This document shows positions 7,559-16,018 of a DNA stretch of 64,000 nt, piece after piece; position 1 is the first letter of the stretch; each line of letters opens with the position of its first letter. A model generated the notes under the pieces. The model ran no database searches. It was not told where the DNA came from and worked only from the letters and a program-made list of their open reading frames with translations. The position numbers and the translations under genes were made by a program. The DNA comes from Parasulfuritortus sp036391875. Its GTDB lineage: Bacteria > Pseudomonadota > Gammaproteobacteria > Burkholderiales > Thiobacillaceae. The stretch is taken from positions 124,001 to 188,000 of the forward strand of contig DASVZA010000016.1 in the NCBI GenBank assembly GCA_036391875.1, read 5' to 3'.

Positions 7559-9093
7559 CGCTCGCCCTGCCGCCTGATCGATTTCACGAAGACGACCGCA
7601 TTGCCGTCCGCATAGCGCACCGTCCACTCCGGAGACAGGCGCAGCAGCGCCGCCAGGGGGGCATCCGCCTGCCAGAGGACCACTCGCGCGCCGGTCGCGT
7701 CGAGCCGCTTCTGCCAACCCGGTTTGCATTGTCTCAGCTTGTCGTATTCGTCCCAGAAGGCGCGGCGGTAGAGTTGGTTGCGGCCATCGATGTACACGGG
7801 ATAGGCGGGCGACAATGCGTGGATCAGATAGCCGCCCCAGTTGAAGTCGTTGAGCATGGGCCCGGACGGCCGGGCTTTTAGAAGATAGGCGACGGCACCG
7901 GCCGGGTAGTCCTTGTCCCGTTCCTGGAGCAGGCGGCCGCGTTCCCGGTCGTACTTCACGAACGGCGCCGCGAGCAGCAGCGCCAGCAGGACCGCAATGA
8001 GCCAGTGCGCGACCCCCTTGGCGACTGCAACGGGCGAAACGAAGCTGGAAGCGAGAGATGCCGCCTGGCCAGGCTGGGGCCAGGCCGCGGCCACATGCTC
8101 CACAGCCAGGGGCAGCATGACGATGATGAAGAACGGGATATCCCTGATTGCGAACAGCGCGCGGAAAAGCAAAACCAGGAACAGCAGCAGCGTGAGGGCC
8201 GGAGGCCGGCGCCCCGAACCGGCGAAGGCGAGCGAGAACAAGGCGATCCACAGGAACAACATCTGTCCCGCCCAGTTGTGGAAATCCGGCGACTGGAGTT
8301 CCTGGATCACGTTGCGCGGCCAATTGTCGGTGGCATGCGCGGCCAGCGGCAGGATCTCCCGGAAAAGCGTTGCGCCGTAGGGATTGAGCAAGGGCGCCAG
8401 GCTGGCCGCAAGCGCGATGCCGAGGCCATAGGCCGACGGCAACGGGTCGCGGCGACGGCCCTCCAGCAGCCAAGACAGCCAGGGCCACAGCAGCAGCAGC
8501 CACATCAGGCCGAGGCCGACGACAAAATAGATATGCAGGTTGGCCCACAGCGCCATGATGGGAGGCAGGAACCAGAACGCGCGCCGCGCGCGATTCTGGC
8601 CCCACCAAAGGACCAGCATGGTCGCGGCCATGAGCAGGAACGAGAACATCTGAGGGCGCGCCCACCAAGGTATCAAGGGAACGACTGCGAAGGCCGTCGC
8701 CAACAGCGCGAGGCGGGGGCGCCGGCTGCGGCAGTGGGCTTGGACGTACACGAGCCCCAGGGTGGCGGCCGCCACCAGCCCCTGGATCGCCTTGAGGCCC
8801 AATGCCGGGTCGTAGCGGTCGATCAGATAAAACCAGACCTCAGCCAGCCAGCTATAGGCGACCCAGAGGACGCCGGCGGTATGCGCGCCGAATGGATCGC
8901 TCCAGGGCACGGCGCCGTGCTGGACGATCCACTCGCCCGTCTTCAGGTGCCACCAGATGTCCGGATCGCGCGTGCTCGGATAGGACAGACCCAGGGCGAA
9001 AGCGGCGATCAGCAGCGCGGCGGTGGCCAAGGCGTGGCTGGTCGGCGCGCGCAGCCGCACCGCTTGCCGGTCGGGAGTGTTGTCCACTGCCAC
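7555..9093 (-). CDS. Polytopic inner-membrane protein of a polysaccharide cluster
   Basis: A 512-aa protein with about ten hydrophobic segments. After the first helix comes YPSTRDPDIWWHLKTGEWIV, and then HGAVPWSDPF. This D-P-D-x-WWH-L-x-x-G motif recurs in large uncharacterised bacterial membrane proteins with a GT-C-like topology; the charged residues sit in the first periplasmic loop, where GT-C enzymes keep catalytic acids. The last 110 residues are soluble and contain VYIDGRNQLY. The gene is coupled to the flavin oxidoreductase by an ATGA overlap and follows the AAA ATPase by 18 nt. A role in lipid-linked sugar transfer is an inference from topology and neighbours. Confidence 0.6.
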   Translation of the reverse strand: MAVDNTPDRQAVRLRAPTSHALATAALLIAAFALGLSYPSTRDPDIWWHLKTGEWIVQHGAVPWSDPFGAHTAGVLWVAYSWLAEVWFYLIDRYDPALGLKAIQGLVAAATLGLVYVQAHCRSRRPRLALLATAFAVVPLIPWWARPQMFSFLLMAATMLVLWWGQNRARRAFWFLPPIMALWANLHIYFVVGLGLMWLLLLWPWLSWLLEGRRRDPLPSAYGLGIALAASLAPLLNPYGATLFREILPLAAHATDNWPRNVIQELQSPDFHNWAGQMLFLWIALFSLAFAGSGRRPPALTLLLFLVLLFRALFAIRDIPFFIIVMLPLAVEHVAAAWPQPGQAASLASSFVSPVAVAKGVAHWLIAVLLALLLAAPFVKYDRERGRLLQERDKDYPAGAVAYLLKARPSGPMLNDFNWGGYLIHALSPAYPVYIDGRNQLYRRAFWDEYDKLRQCKPGWQKRLDATGARVVLWQADAPLAALLRLSPEWTVRYADGNAVVFVKSIRRQGER

Positions 9094-9111
9094 GGTCTCC
9101 GCCCTGGGCGA

Positions 9112-10548
9112 TTACAGTTCGACGAAGTAGTTTGCCGCTGCTGCGTCGATGGCTTCCCTGGTCAAGGCCGGTTTGATCTTGAGGAAACGCGCCCGGTCCA
9201 GTATCTGATCCACCAGGTCGCGTGGATGGCTGCCGACGAACGGGCGGCCAGTCTTGCGGTAATAGGCATCGATCAAATAGTCCGTGGTCTCGGCGTCGAA
9301 CTCGAGGCCATGGAATTGACAGACCTGGCGCAGGATCTCGATGTATTCGGCCTCGGTCTGGTAATTGACCTTGATCTTGTGCCGGATGCGCCTGAGGAAG
9401 GCTTCGTCCACCAATTCGCTGGGCTTGAGGTTGGTGCAGAAGATCGATATCTGGTCGAACGGCACTTCGAATTTCTTGCCGGTATGGAGGCTCAGGAAAT
9501 CCGTGCCGCGTTCCAGCGGGACGATCCAGCGGTTGAGCAGCATCTTGGGGGGGACCATCTGACGCCCGAAGTCGTCCAGGATGAAAACACCGTTGGATGC
9601 CTTCATATGGATGGGCGCTTCATAGAACTTGCTGACCGTGTTGTACTCCAGATCGAGGGAGGACATTTCCAGTTCGCCGCCCACCATGACGATGGGCCGA
9701 CGGCAGCGCACCCAGCGCGGATCGTAGTTCAGGGTGGCATCCAGATCCAGTTGCGGCCCCTTGTCGCGAACGGTCTCGATCGGGCTATGGGCCTCGGCGT
9801 CGAAGACGCGGATCAACTGCTCGTCGACCAGAATCGCATGCGGAATGAACACCTCGCCGGGAAGCTCGCTGCCCATCGCCTCGGCGATGCTGGACTTGCC
9901 CGTGCCGGGCGGACCGTACAGGAATACCGAACGCCCGGAATTGAGCGCTGGGCCGAGCTGCATGATCATGGAGTCGTTGAGGACCAGCTGGTTCAAGGCA
10001 TGCCGGACCCACTTTTCGTCGATGTCGATCTGCCGGATGGATTGATGCGCCACCATCAGGCTGTAGTCCTGCAGAGGAACCGGCGCCGGGCCGGCGTACT
10101 GGGATTGGCCGATGGCCGCTTCGGCCCGCTGCCGACCCAGTTCGGTCAATTCGAAAATATGGCTCGCCCGTCCGAGGCCGTTGGCCGACCGGATGGCGAT
10201 CAGGCGCTCGGTCTTGGCGAGATCGGCCAGTTCGTCCACCACCGATGAAGACAGGCGTATGTTCTGGGACATGCTCAGCAGGGTGAAGACCCCGCCCTCG
10301 AAATAGGAGATCTTCAGCATCAGGTCGATGAGGAATATCTCGCTCAGGCCGGTCTGCGAGACCTTGTGCGGTACCGGCGGGACATTGCGGAAAAACCGTT
10401 CCAGCATGTCGTCGCCGACGAATCCGAGTTCGACCAGGACCTCACCCAGCCGGCCGCCGTTTTTCTTTTGCGTGGCCAAGGCCTGAGCCAGCTGGACGCT
10501 TGAAATGATGTGTTCCCTTACCAGGAGTTCGCCTATGGTTACAGTCAT
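9112..10548 (-). CDS. AAA ATPase with N-terminal MshEN-like domain
   Basis: A 478-aa soluble protein. Residues 1-60 (IGELLVREHIISSVQLAQAL, then GGRLGEVLVELGFV) resemble the MshEN/GspE N-terminal domain, which in several ATPases binds c-di-GMP. A central AAA module has Walker A GPPGTGKSS near residue 212, Walker B GVFILDDFGRQ near 321 and a sensor-like SIFCTNLKPSEL. The C-terminal YRKTGRPFVGSHPRDLVDQI fits an AAA lid. It lacks the features of a GspE/PilB motor. The start at 10548 is chosen because AAGGGA precedes it and it overlaps the DUF192 gene stop by four bases. It might regulate polysaccharide or pilus assembly. The possible link between the N-terminal domain and c-di-GMP is speculative but fits the c-di-GMP enzymes elsewhere in the window. 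Confidence 0.7.
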   Translation of the reverse strand: MTVTIGELLVREHIISSVQLAQALATQKKNGGRLGEVLVELGFVGDDMLERFFRNVPPVPHKVSQTGLSEIFLIDLMLKISYFEGGVFTLLSMSQNIRLSSSVVDELADLAKTERLIAIRSANGLGRASHIFELTELGRQRAEAAIGQSQYAGPAPVPLQDYSLMVAHQSIRQIDIDEKWVRHALNQLVLNDSMIMQLGPALNSGRSVFLYGPPGTGKSSIAEAMGSELPGEVFIPHAILVDEQLIRVFDAEAHSPIETVRDKGPQLDLDATLNYDPRWVRCRRPIVMVGGELEMSSLDLEYNTVSKFYEAPIHMKASNGVFILDDFGRQMVPPKMLLNRWIVPLERGTDFLSLHTGKKFEVPFDQISIFCTNLKPSELVDEAFLRRIRHKIKVNYQTEAEYIEILRQVCQFHGLEFDAETTDYLIDAYYRKTGRPFVGSHPRDLVDQILDRARFLKIKPALTREAIDAAAANYFVEL

Positions 10549-11072
10549 GGTGTTTTCCCTTTTCTCTGCGTCGAGCCAGACAGTCCGCCATTGAAGGCGA
10601 CGACGCCTTCGCCGGTTTCCTTCCCATTTTTCGTTGCCGGAAAACGCCCGGACAAGCCCGCCAGCCAGCACATCCAGCCGGCTTTTGTCCTGTCTTCAAT
10701 CACCTCGACAGCGGCGCCTACTTCCAGGCCGATTCGACGGCAAGTTCCGGCGGGAACCTCCAGTACCCACTTGACCGGCGTTCCCGAATATTCCGTATGG
10801 CGTGTATGCGGTACCAGTTCATGGGCGATCTTGCACACCTTGCCGTCGGCCGCGATGAACACCGCATCCAGCGCCAGGTGGGTACCCACCATCCAGATTC
10901 CCGTCACCCTGGGCCAGGGATAGACGAACAGCATCCCGTCCGAGCCGTTCCAAGCGGTACGGCCCATCAGCCCCCTTGCCCTCTGGAATAAGGTGTTGGC
11001 CGTCTCGACGGCAAAACGATACGACATCCCGTTCGTCGTGTTGACTACCACCCTGCAGCGTCTCCCGCTCAT
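10545..11072 (-). CDS. DUF192 family protein
   Basis: A 175-aa protein. Residues about 10-125 match the DUF192 (COG1430) fold: TLFQRARGLMGRTAW with the GLMGR-type motif, GMLFVYPWPRVTGIWM, LALDAVFIAADGKV and VLEVPAGTCRRIGLEVGAAV. The function of the family is not established; many members are secreted or periplasmic, though I see no signal peptide here. The C-terminal 50 residues are not part of the domain and look disordered. I use the ATG at 11072, where the domain begins; the longer frame to 11237 has no homologous content. The stop overlaps the start of the ATPase by four bases, so this is the first gene of the polysaccharide transcript. Confidence 0.72.
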   Translation of the reverse strand: MSGRRCRVVVNTTNGMSYRFAVETANTLFQRARGLMGRTAWNGSDGMLFVYPWPRVTGIWMVGTHLALDAVFIAADGKVCKIAHELVPHTRHTEYSGTPVKWVLEVPAGTCRRIGLEVGAAVEVIEDRTKAGWMCWLAGLSGRFPATKNGKETGEGVVAFNGGLSGSTQRKGKTP

Positions 11073-11362
11073 GGTCCCCGTCGTCCCCCGAAATGGATGT
11101 CGTCCATCCAATATAGACACGGGATGGCGTCGGCGCGGCTGCGCGACGGGATTTTGTTCGGTGACCGGCGACAGGACGGGCCTGCGTTTCCGCCTGTTTG
11201 ATAGGCTGAAGAAGAAAGGCAAGGCGGGCGTCGGCAATGCACTGGAGCTTCGATTCCTCGCCTGCCACTCAATTTTTCCCGCGGTTTGCCGTTAATGACC
11301 CAAGCCATTGCGAGGCGGCCGCAGATTTACCGCGACGCCCCGGCTGGAAAGTAGAGGTCAAA

Positions 11363-11563
11363 ATGACGAACTATGAAACCGTGCTCGACCACATGGCCCA
11401 TGGCACCACCTATTCCTGGGACCTGACCGTGCTCATGGGCCTCGGCATCCCCGTTTCCGACCACCTGCGCATGCTGGTGCTGCAAAGCAGGACCACCCCG
11501 GACGAGGCGGCCTATGTCAGGTCCGTCTATGCCGGAAAACTGTTGGCCGGCCTGCCCAGATAA
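11363..11563 (+). CDS. Small protein of unknown function, 66 aa
   Basis: The ATG at 11363 is preceded by GAGGTCAAA. The 66-aa product begins MTNYETVLDHMAHGTTYSWD, is mildly hydrophobic in its middle (LTVLMGLGIPV) and ends in a basic GKLLAGLPR. There is no signal peptide, metal motif or repeat, and I do not recognise the family. It lies in a 578-bp space between the divergent DUF192 gene and dsbB, 87 nt before dsbB and on the same strand, so it may be co-transcribed. Codon use resembles that of neighbours. Existence as a real gene is likely but not certain. The 290 bp upstream (11073-11362) hold no other feature I can support. Confidence 0.5.
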   Translation: MTNYETVLDHMAHGTTYSWDLTVLMGLGIPVSDHLRMLVLQSRTTPDEAAYVRSVYAGKLLAGLPR

Positions 11564-11650
11564 TCCCATCCAGCCGACGCTGACGTATACTTCGGGACCA
11601 TCCCCGGCGCTGCCTCGCGCCGCCGCCAACCACATGCATGTGAGACCCGG

Positions 11651-12154
11651 ATGCGACTCCCGAATGCAAAACTGATCTGGTCCATTCTCGCCCTGGGCAG
11701 TCTGGGGCTGGTCGTGGCCACCTTCATCATGACCGCCAAGCTGAATCTACACCCCTGCCATCTGTGCATCCTGCAGCGCCTGCTGTTCATGCTGCTGGGC
11801 GGCTTCGCGCTGCTGGCCGCGTTCTTCTCGCGCAGCCTGTTCGGACGCTTGATGGGGATTTTGGCGATCGTCAGCGCCGGCACCGGCATCGGCGTGGCGG
11901 GCTACCAGGTCTGGCTGCAGGCCCAGCCGGTGGACCCGTTCTCCTGCACCTCGGGCACGCCCGAACTGGTCGAGCACATCGTCGACTGGCTGGGCCAGAA
12001 GGCGCCGGCCCTGTTCATGCCGACCGGCCTGTGTCAGGAGGTGGAGTTGCGGATCATGACCCTGTCGCTGGCCGGCTGGGGCGTGATCCTGTTCTCGGCC
12101 GCCCTGCTGGTCGGCCTGGTCGCCCTCTGGCGGAGCGGCCGGAAGCGGAACTGA
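11651..12154 (+). CDS. dsbB: Disulfide bond formation protein B
   Basis: A 167-aa inner-membrane protein with four helices. Cys36 and Cys39 in HPCHLCILQR form the quinone-proximal CxxC pair, and Cys99 (PFSCTSG) and Cys128 (TGLCQE) form the pair in the second periplasmic loop that reoxidises DsbA. Length and spacing fit DsbB; the arginine after the CxxC pair that contacts quinone is present. Electrons pass from periplasmic DsbA to ubiquinone. The gene converges with trpD: the two stop codons lie in the palindrome TGACCGGTCA (12152-12161) with only four bases between genes, so there is no room for a conventional terminator. Confidence 0.93.
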   Translation: MRLPNAKLIWSILALGSLGLVVATFIMTAKLNLHPCHLCILQRLLFMLLGGFALLAAFFSRSLFGRLMGILAIVSAGTGIGVAGYQVWLQAQPVDPFSCTSGTPELVEHIVDWLGQKAPALFMPTGLCQEVELRIMTLSLAGWGVILFSAALLVGLVALWRSGRKRN

Positions 12155-12158
12155 CCGG

Positions 12159-13178
12159 TCAGGAAAAACTCACCAGGGAATTGAGCTTGTCGCGGGCCAG
12201 GCCGCTGGCCAGGACTTCGCGCGCCTTGCCGACGCCGGCCGACAGGCTGCCCGCCATGCCGGCCGCATAGATCGCGGCGCCGGCGTTGAGGGCGACGATG
12301 TCGCGCTCCGGTCCGGGCACGTTGTCCAGCACCTTGAGCACCCGGTCGCGCGATTCTTCCATGCTCGACACCTGCAGGGTGGCGATGTCGTGCACCGCCA
12401 TGCCGAACTGGCTGGGATGCACGGTGTACTCGCGCACCTCGCCGTCCTTGAGCTCGCCGACCAGGGTCTCGCCCGAGATCGAGATCTCGTCCAGGCCTTC
12501 CCGGCCGTGCACGACCAGGGCGTGCCTCGCGCCGAGGCGCTGCAGGACGCGGGCCTGGATGCCGACCAGGTCGGGATGGAACACGCCCATGACGTAGTTG
12601 GGCGCGCCGGCCGGATTGGTCAGCGGGCCGAGGATGTTGAACAGGGTGCGGACGCCGAGCTCCTTGCGCACCGGCGCGGCATATTTCATGGCGCCGTGGA
12701 AGTTGGGCGCGAACATGAAGCCGAGGCCGACCTGCCCGATGCAGCGGGCGACGTCGTCCGGCGCCAGGTTGATGTTGACGCCGAGCGCCTCCAGCACGTC
12801 GGCGCTGCCCGACTTGGACGACACCGAGCGGCCGCCGTGCTTGGCCACCCGCGCGCCGGCCGCCGACGCGACGAAGGCCGCGGCGGTGGAGATGTTGAAG
12901 GTGTGGGCGGCGTCGCCGCCGGTGCCGCAGGTGTCGACCAGATGTTCGGTGTCGGCCACCGGCACCTTGGTCGAGAACTCGCGCATCACCGTGGCCGCGG
13001 CGGCGATCTCGCCGATGGTCTCCTTCTTGACGCGCAGCCCGGTGATCAGCGCCGCCATCATGACCGGGCTCATCTCGCCCGACATGATCTGGCGCATCAG
13101 CACCAGCATCTCGTCGAAGAAGATCTCCCGGTGCTCGATGACCCGGGTCAACGCCTGCTGATGGGTGATCGCGGTCAT
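12159..13178 (-). CDS. trpD: Anthranilate phosphoribosyltransferase
   Basis: A 339-aa enzyme joining anthranilate and PRPP, the second step of tryptophan synthesis. DTCGTGGDAAHTFNISTAAA holds the PRPP pyrophosphate loop (CGTGGD), KHGGRSVSSKSGSADVLEAL the KHGN-like and anthranilate-site region, and NFHGAMKYAAPVRKELGVRT with NILGPLTNPAGA the conserved C-terminal binding segments. The ATG at 13178 overlaps the trpG stop by four bases (ATGA), so synthesis is coupled. A much longer in-frame ORF extending to 13880 is a shadow of trpG and trpE. The order trpE-trpG-trpD without trpC is visible here; trpC would be expected next on this strand in many betaproteobacteria, but dsbB follows instead. Confidence 0.95.
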   Translation of the reverse strand: MTAITHQQALTRVIEHREIFFDEMLVLMRQIMSGEMSPVMMAALITGLRVKKETIGEIAAAATVMREFSTKVPVADTEHLVDTCGTGGDAAHTFNISTAAAFVASAAGARVAKHGGRSVSSKSGSADVLEALGVNINLAPDDVARCIGQVGLGFMFAPNFHGAMKYAAPVRKELGVRTLFNILGPLTNPAGAPNYVMGVFHPDLVGIQARVLQRLGARHALVVHGREGLDEISISGETLVGELKDGEVREYTVHPSQFGMAVHDIATLQVSSMEESRDRVLKVLDNVPGPERDIVALNAGAAIYAAGMAGSLSAGVGKAREVLASGLARDKLNSLVSFS

Positions 13179-13747
13179 GCCCGCACCTCGGTCAGGAAGT
13201 TCTTCAGCAACTGGTGGCCGTGCTCGGTCAGCACCGACTCGGGATGGAACTGCACGCCTTCCACCGCCAGTGTCTTGTGGCGCACGCCCATGATCTCGCC
13301 GTCCTCGGTCCAGGCCGTGATCTCCAGGCAATCGGGGAGCGTCTCGCGCTCGATTACCAACGAGTGGTAGCGGGTCGCCGTGAACGGATTGGGCAGGCCG
13401 CGGAAGACGCCGATGTCCTTGTGCTGGATGGGCGAGGTCTTGCCGTGCATCAGCTGCTTGGCGTGGACGATCCGGCCGCCGAAGGCTTGGCCGATGCTCT
13501 GGTGGCCGAGGCAGACGCCCAGGATCGGCACCTTGCCGGCCATGGCCTTGATCAGCGGCACCGAGATGCCGGCCTCGTTGGGCGTGCACGGCCCGGGCGA
13601 GATGACGATGTGGTCGGGCTTCAATGCGGCCACGCCGTCGAGGTCGATCTCGTCGTTGCGGATCACCTTCACGTCCTCGCCCAGTTCGCCGAAATACTGC
13701 ACCAGGTTGTAGGTGAAGCTGTCGTAGTTGTCGATCATGAGCAGCAT
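13175..13747 (-). CDS. trpG: Anthranilate synthase glutamine amidotransferase component
   Basis: A 190-aa class I glutamine amidotransferase supplying ammonia to TrpE. It starts MLLMIDNYDSFTYNLVQYFG, the usual N-terminus. ISPGPCTPNEAG contacts glutamine, GVCLGHQSIGQAFGG contains the nucleophilic cysteine in GVCLGHQ, and VEGVQFHPESVLTEHG holds the catalytic histidine and glutamate. The start at 13747 overlaps the trpE stop by one base (TAATG) and the stop overlaps trpD by four. This equimolar coupling suits the TrpE-TrpG complex. The protein could also serve folate synthesis (PabA), since the family is shared; the trp context favours TrpG. Confidence 0.95.
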   Translation of the reverse strand: MLLMIDNYDSFTYNLVQYFGELGEDVKVIRNDEIDLDGVAALKPDHIVISPGPCTPNEAGISVPLIKAMAGKVPILGVCLGHQSIGQAFGGRIVHAKQLMHGKTSPIQHKDIGVFRGLPNPFTATRYHSLVIERETLPDCLEITAWTEDGEIMGVRHKTLAVEGVQFHPESVLTEHGHQLLKNFLTEVRA

Positions 13748-15222
13748 TATTCGGCCCCCCCGTTGATGCCGGCCAGGGCCAGCTCCGCGGCGCGGACCAC
13801 CGCACGCGCCTTGTTGCGGGTCTCGATCCATTCGTTCTCGGGCACCGAGTCGGCGACGATGCCGGCCCCGGCCTGGACATAGAGCGTCTTGTCCTTGACC
13901 ACCGCGGTGCGGATGGCGATGGCCACGTCCATGTCGCCGTTGAAGCCGACGTAGCCGACCGCGCCGGCGTAGACGCCGCGCTTGGTCGGTTCGAGTTCGT
14001 CGATGATCTCCATGGCCCGCACCTTGGGCGCGCCGGACACCGTGCCAGCCGGGAAGGTGGCGCGCAGCACGTCGATGGCGGACAGCTCGGGCTTGAGCTT
14101 GCCCTCGACGTTGGAGACGATGTGCATGACGTGGGAGTAGCGCTCGATGACCATGTTCTCGGTCACCTTGACGCTGCCGATCCGGGCCACCCGACCGACG
14201 TCGTTGCGGCCCAGGTCCATGAGCTGGACATGCTCGGCGCGTTCCTTGGGATCGGCCAGCAGTTCCTGTTCCAGGCGCAGGTCGTCCTCGCGGTCGACGC
14301 CGCGCGGACGGGTGCCGGCGATCGGCCGCAGGGTGACGGTGTCGCCTTCCAGGCGGACCAGGATTTCGGGCGAGGAGCCGACCACGTGGAAGCCGCCCAT
14401 GTCGTAATAGAACATGTAGGGTGAGGGATTCAGGCTGCGCAGGGCGCGATAGAGCGACAGCGGATGGGCGTGGAACGGCCGGCTCATGCGCTGCGAGAGC
14501 ACCACCTGCATCACGTCGCCGTCGGTGATGTAGCGCTTGGCCTTCTCCACCGCGGCCTTGAAGCCCGCCTCACCGAACTCGGATTCGGCCTCGGCCGGCT
14601 CGCCCTGCTCGTCGCGCGGCGGCGTCACCGGCTTGCCCAATTGCTTGGCCAGGTCGTTGAGACGCAGCTGGGCCTTGGCGTAGGCGTCGTCCTGCAGCGG
14701 ATCGGCGTAGACGATCAGGGTCAGGCGGCCGGACAGGCTGTCGACCACGGCCAGTTCGTCGGTCAGCATGAGCAGGATGTCCGGTGTGCCGAGCACGTCC
14801 GGCTTGACGGTGTCGGCCAGCCGCTTCTCGATGTAGCGCACCGTGTCGTAGCCGAAGTAGCCGCACAGGCCGCCCGGGAAGCGCGGCAGGCCGGCCAGCG
14901 GCGCGGCCTTGTAGCGGGCCATGAAGGATTCGATGAAGGCCAGCGGATCGCCGCTGTCGTTCTGCTCGACCGGCAGGCCGTTGGTCTCGACGCTGACGAA
15001 GTGGCCGTGCACGCGCAGCACGGTCTTGGCCGGCAGGCCGATGAAGGAATAGCGGCCGAAGCGCTCGCCGCCCACCACCGATTCAAGCAGGTAGGTGTAG
15101 GGCTGGTTGGCCAGCTTCAGGTAGATGGAAAGGGGGGTGTCCAGGTCGGCGGGCAGTTGCCGGAAGACCGGGATGCGGTTGTAGCCCTGGCGGGCGAACT
15201 CGATGAATTCCTGTTCAGTCAT
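13747..15222 (-). CDS. trpE: Anthranilate synthase component I
   Basis: A 491-aa chorismate-utilising enzyme that makes anthranilate with ammonia from TrpG. The N-terminal feedback domain is present (YLLESVVGGERFGRYSFIG). The catalytic domain shows VVLSQRMSRPF, PSPYMFYYDMGGFHVVGSSP, RPIAGTRPRG, DLGRNDVGRVARIG, VMHIVSNVEG and TFPAGTVSGAPKVRAMEIID, all conserved active-site segments. LLES in the N-domain is the region where tryptophan binds for inhibition. It is the first gene of a tightly overlapping trpEGD set. The 107 bp before it (15223-15329) shows GAGAG before the ATG but no leader peptide rich in tryptophan, so attenuation is not supported. Confidence 0.96.
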   Translation of the reverse strand: MTEQEFIEFARQGYNRIPVFRQLPADLDTPLSIYLKLANQPYTYLLESVVGGERFGRYSFIGLPAKTVLRVHGHFVSVETNGLPVEQNDSGDPLAFIESFMARYKAAPLAGLPRFPGGLCGYFGYDTVRYIEKRLADTVKPDVLGTPDILLMLTDELAVVDSLSGRLTLIVYADPLQDDAYAKAQLRLNDLAKQLGKPVTPPRDEQGEPAEAESEFGEAGFKAAVEKAKRYITDGDVMQVVLSQRMSRPFHAHPLSLYRALRSLNPSPYMFYYDMGGFHVVGSSPEILVRLEGDTVTLRPIAGTRPRGVDREDDLRLEQELLADPKERAEHVQLMDLGRNDVGRVARIGSVKVTENMVIERYSHVMHIVSNVEGKLKPELSAIDVLRATFPAGTVSGAPKVRAMEIIDELEPTKRGVYAGAVGYVGFNGDMDVAIAIRTAVVKDKTLYVQAGAGIVADSVPENEWIETRNKARAVVRAAELALAGINGGAE

Positions 15223-15329
15223 GATCGCTCTCTGAAAAAAGGTGAAGTGAATGCGTGAGTCGGGAGCGGCTCAGGAACGCCATCGCCACGACGGGCGGAT
15301 CACTTTTCCGATTTCCAAAGAGGATGACT

Positions 15330-16016
15330 TCATTTCTTCACGACCAGTTTCGATGCTTCTTCAAGACTCGCCACGACGGCGTCCAGGTCCAATTCTGCCA
15401 CCGGACGGCCACGATTGTAACCATAGGGCACGCAGAATACCGGGCAGCCCGCGGCGCGGGCGGCCTGGGTGTCGTTCAACGAATCGCCGACCAGCAGCAG
15501 CTCGGCCGGCTCGACGCCGAAATACTGGCAGGCGTGCAGCAGCGGCAGCGGCGACGGCTTGCGCTCGGGCAGGCTGTCGCCGGACAGGACGATCTCGAAG
15601 AACGGGAACAGGCCGGTGTCCTTGAGCAACGGCACCGTGAAGCGCTCGACCTTGTTGGTGATGCAGGCGACGTGCAGGCCCATGGCCTTGAACGCCTGCA
15701 GACCGTCGACCACGCCCGGGAACGGCCGGCTCTTGCGCGACACCCATTGGCCGTAATAGCGCTCGTAGACCGGCATGGCGCGGCCGAACAGTTCCTTGTC
15801 CGGCTCGGCCTCCATGTCGCCGGTCAGCACACGCTTCACCAGGCGCGAGACGCCGTTGCCGATGTAGGTCTTGACCGTGGCGGGATCGACCGGCGGCAGG
15901 CCCAGTTCCTCGGCCATGGCGATGGCCGAGTCGGCCAGGTCGGCGGCGGTGTCGAGCAGGGTGCCGTCGAGGTCGATGACGACCGCCTTGATCGGCAGCG
16001 GGAAAGCGACCGCCAC
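15330..16016 (-). CDS. gph: Phosphoglycolate phosphatase
   Basis: A 228-aa HAD hydrolase that removes phosphate from 2-phosphoglycolate formed by Rubisco oxygenation or DNA repair. VVIDLDGTLLDTA is HAD motif I with the nucleophilic aspartate, HVACITNKVE motif II, RKPSPLPLLHA supplies the motif III lysine, and LLVGDSLNDTQAARAAG is motif IV. A helical cap lies between motifs I and II. The start is GTG at 16016, two bases after the rpe stop, so the two are one transcript, as in many beta- and gammaproteobacteria where rpe and gph are adjacent to trp genes. Substrate is assigned from synteny and overall similarity; related HAD enzymes have other substrates. Confidence 0.9.
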   Translation of the reverse strand: MAVAFPLPIKAVVIDLDGTLLDTAADLADSAIAMAEELGLPPVDPATVKTYIGNGVSRLVKRVLTGDMEAEPDKELFGRAMPVYERYYGQWVSRKSRPFPGVVDGLQAFKAMGLHVACITNKVERFTVPLLKDTGLFPFFEIVLSGDSLPERKPSPLPLLHACQYFGVEPAELLLVGDSLNDTQAARAAGCPVFCVPYGYNRGRPVAELDLDAVVASLEEASKLVVKK

Positions 16017-16018
16017 GA

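Noticed and set aside
5957..8668. A 903-codon reading that would fuse the flavin oxidoreductase to sequence upstream
   Set aside because: The first 370 residues are a frame shadow of the 512-aa membrane protein; the ATG at 7558 with the ATGA overlap begins the Rossmann motif.
12159..13880. A 573-codon reading suggesting a TrpG-TrpD type fusion
   Set aside because: The N-terminal part is out of frame with trpG; trpG has its own start, catalytic residues and stop overlapping the trpD ATG.
15223..15329. Trp attenuator or leader peptide before trpE
   Set aside because: No short ORF with tandem Trp codons and no pair of competing hairpins are visible in the 107 bp.
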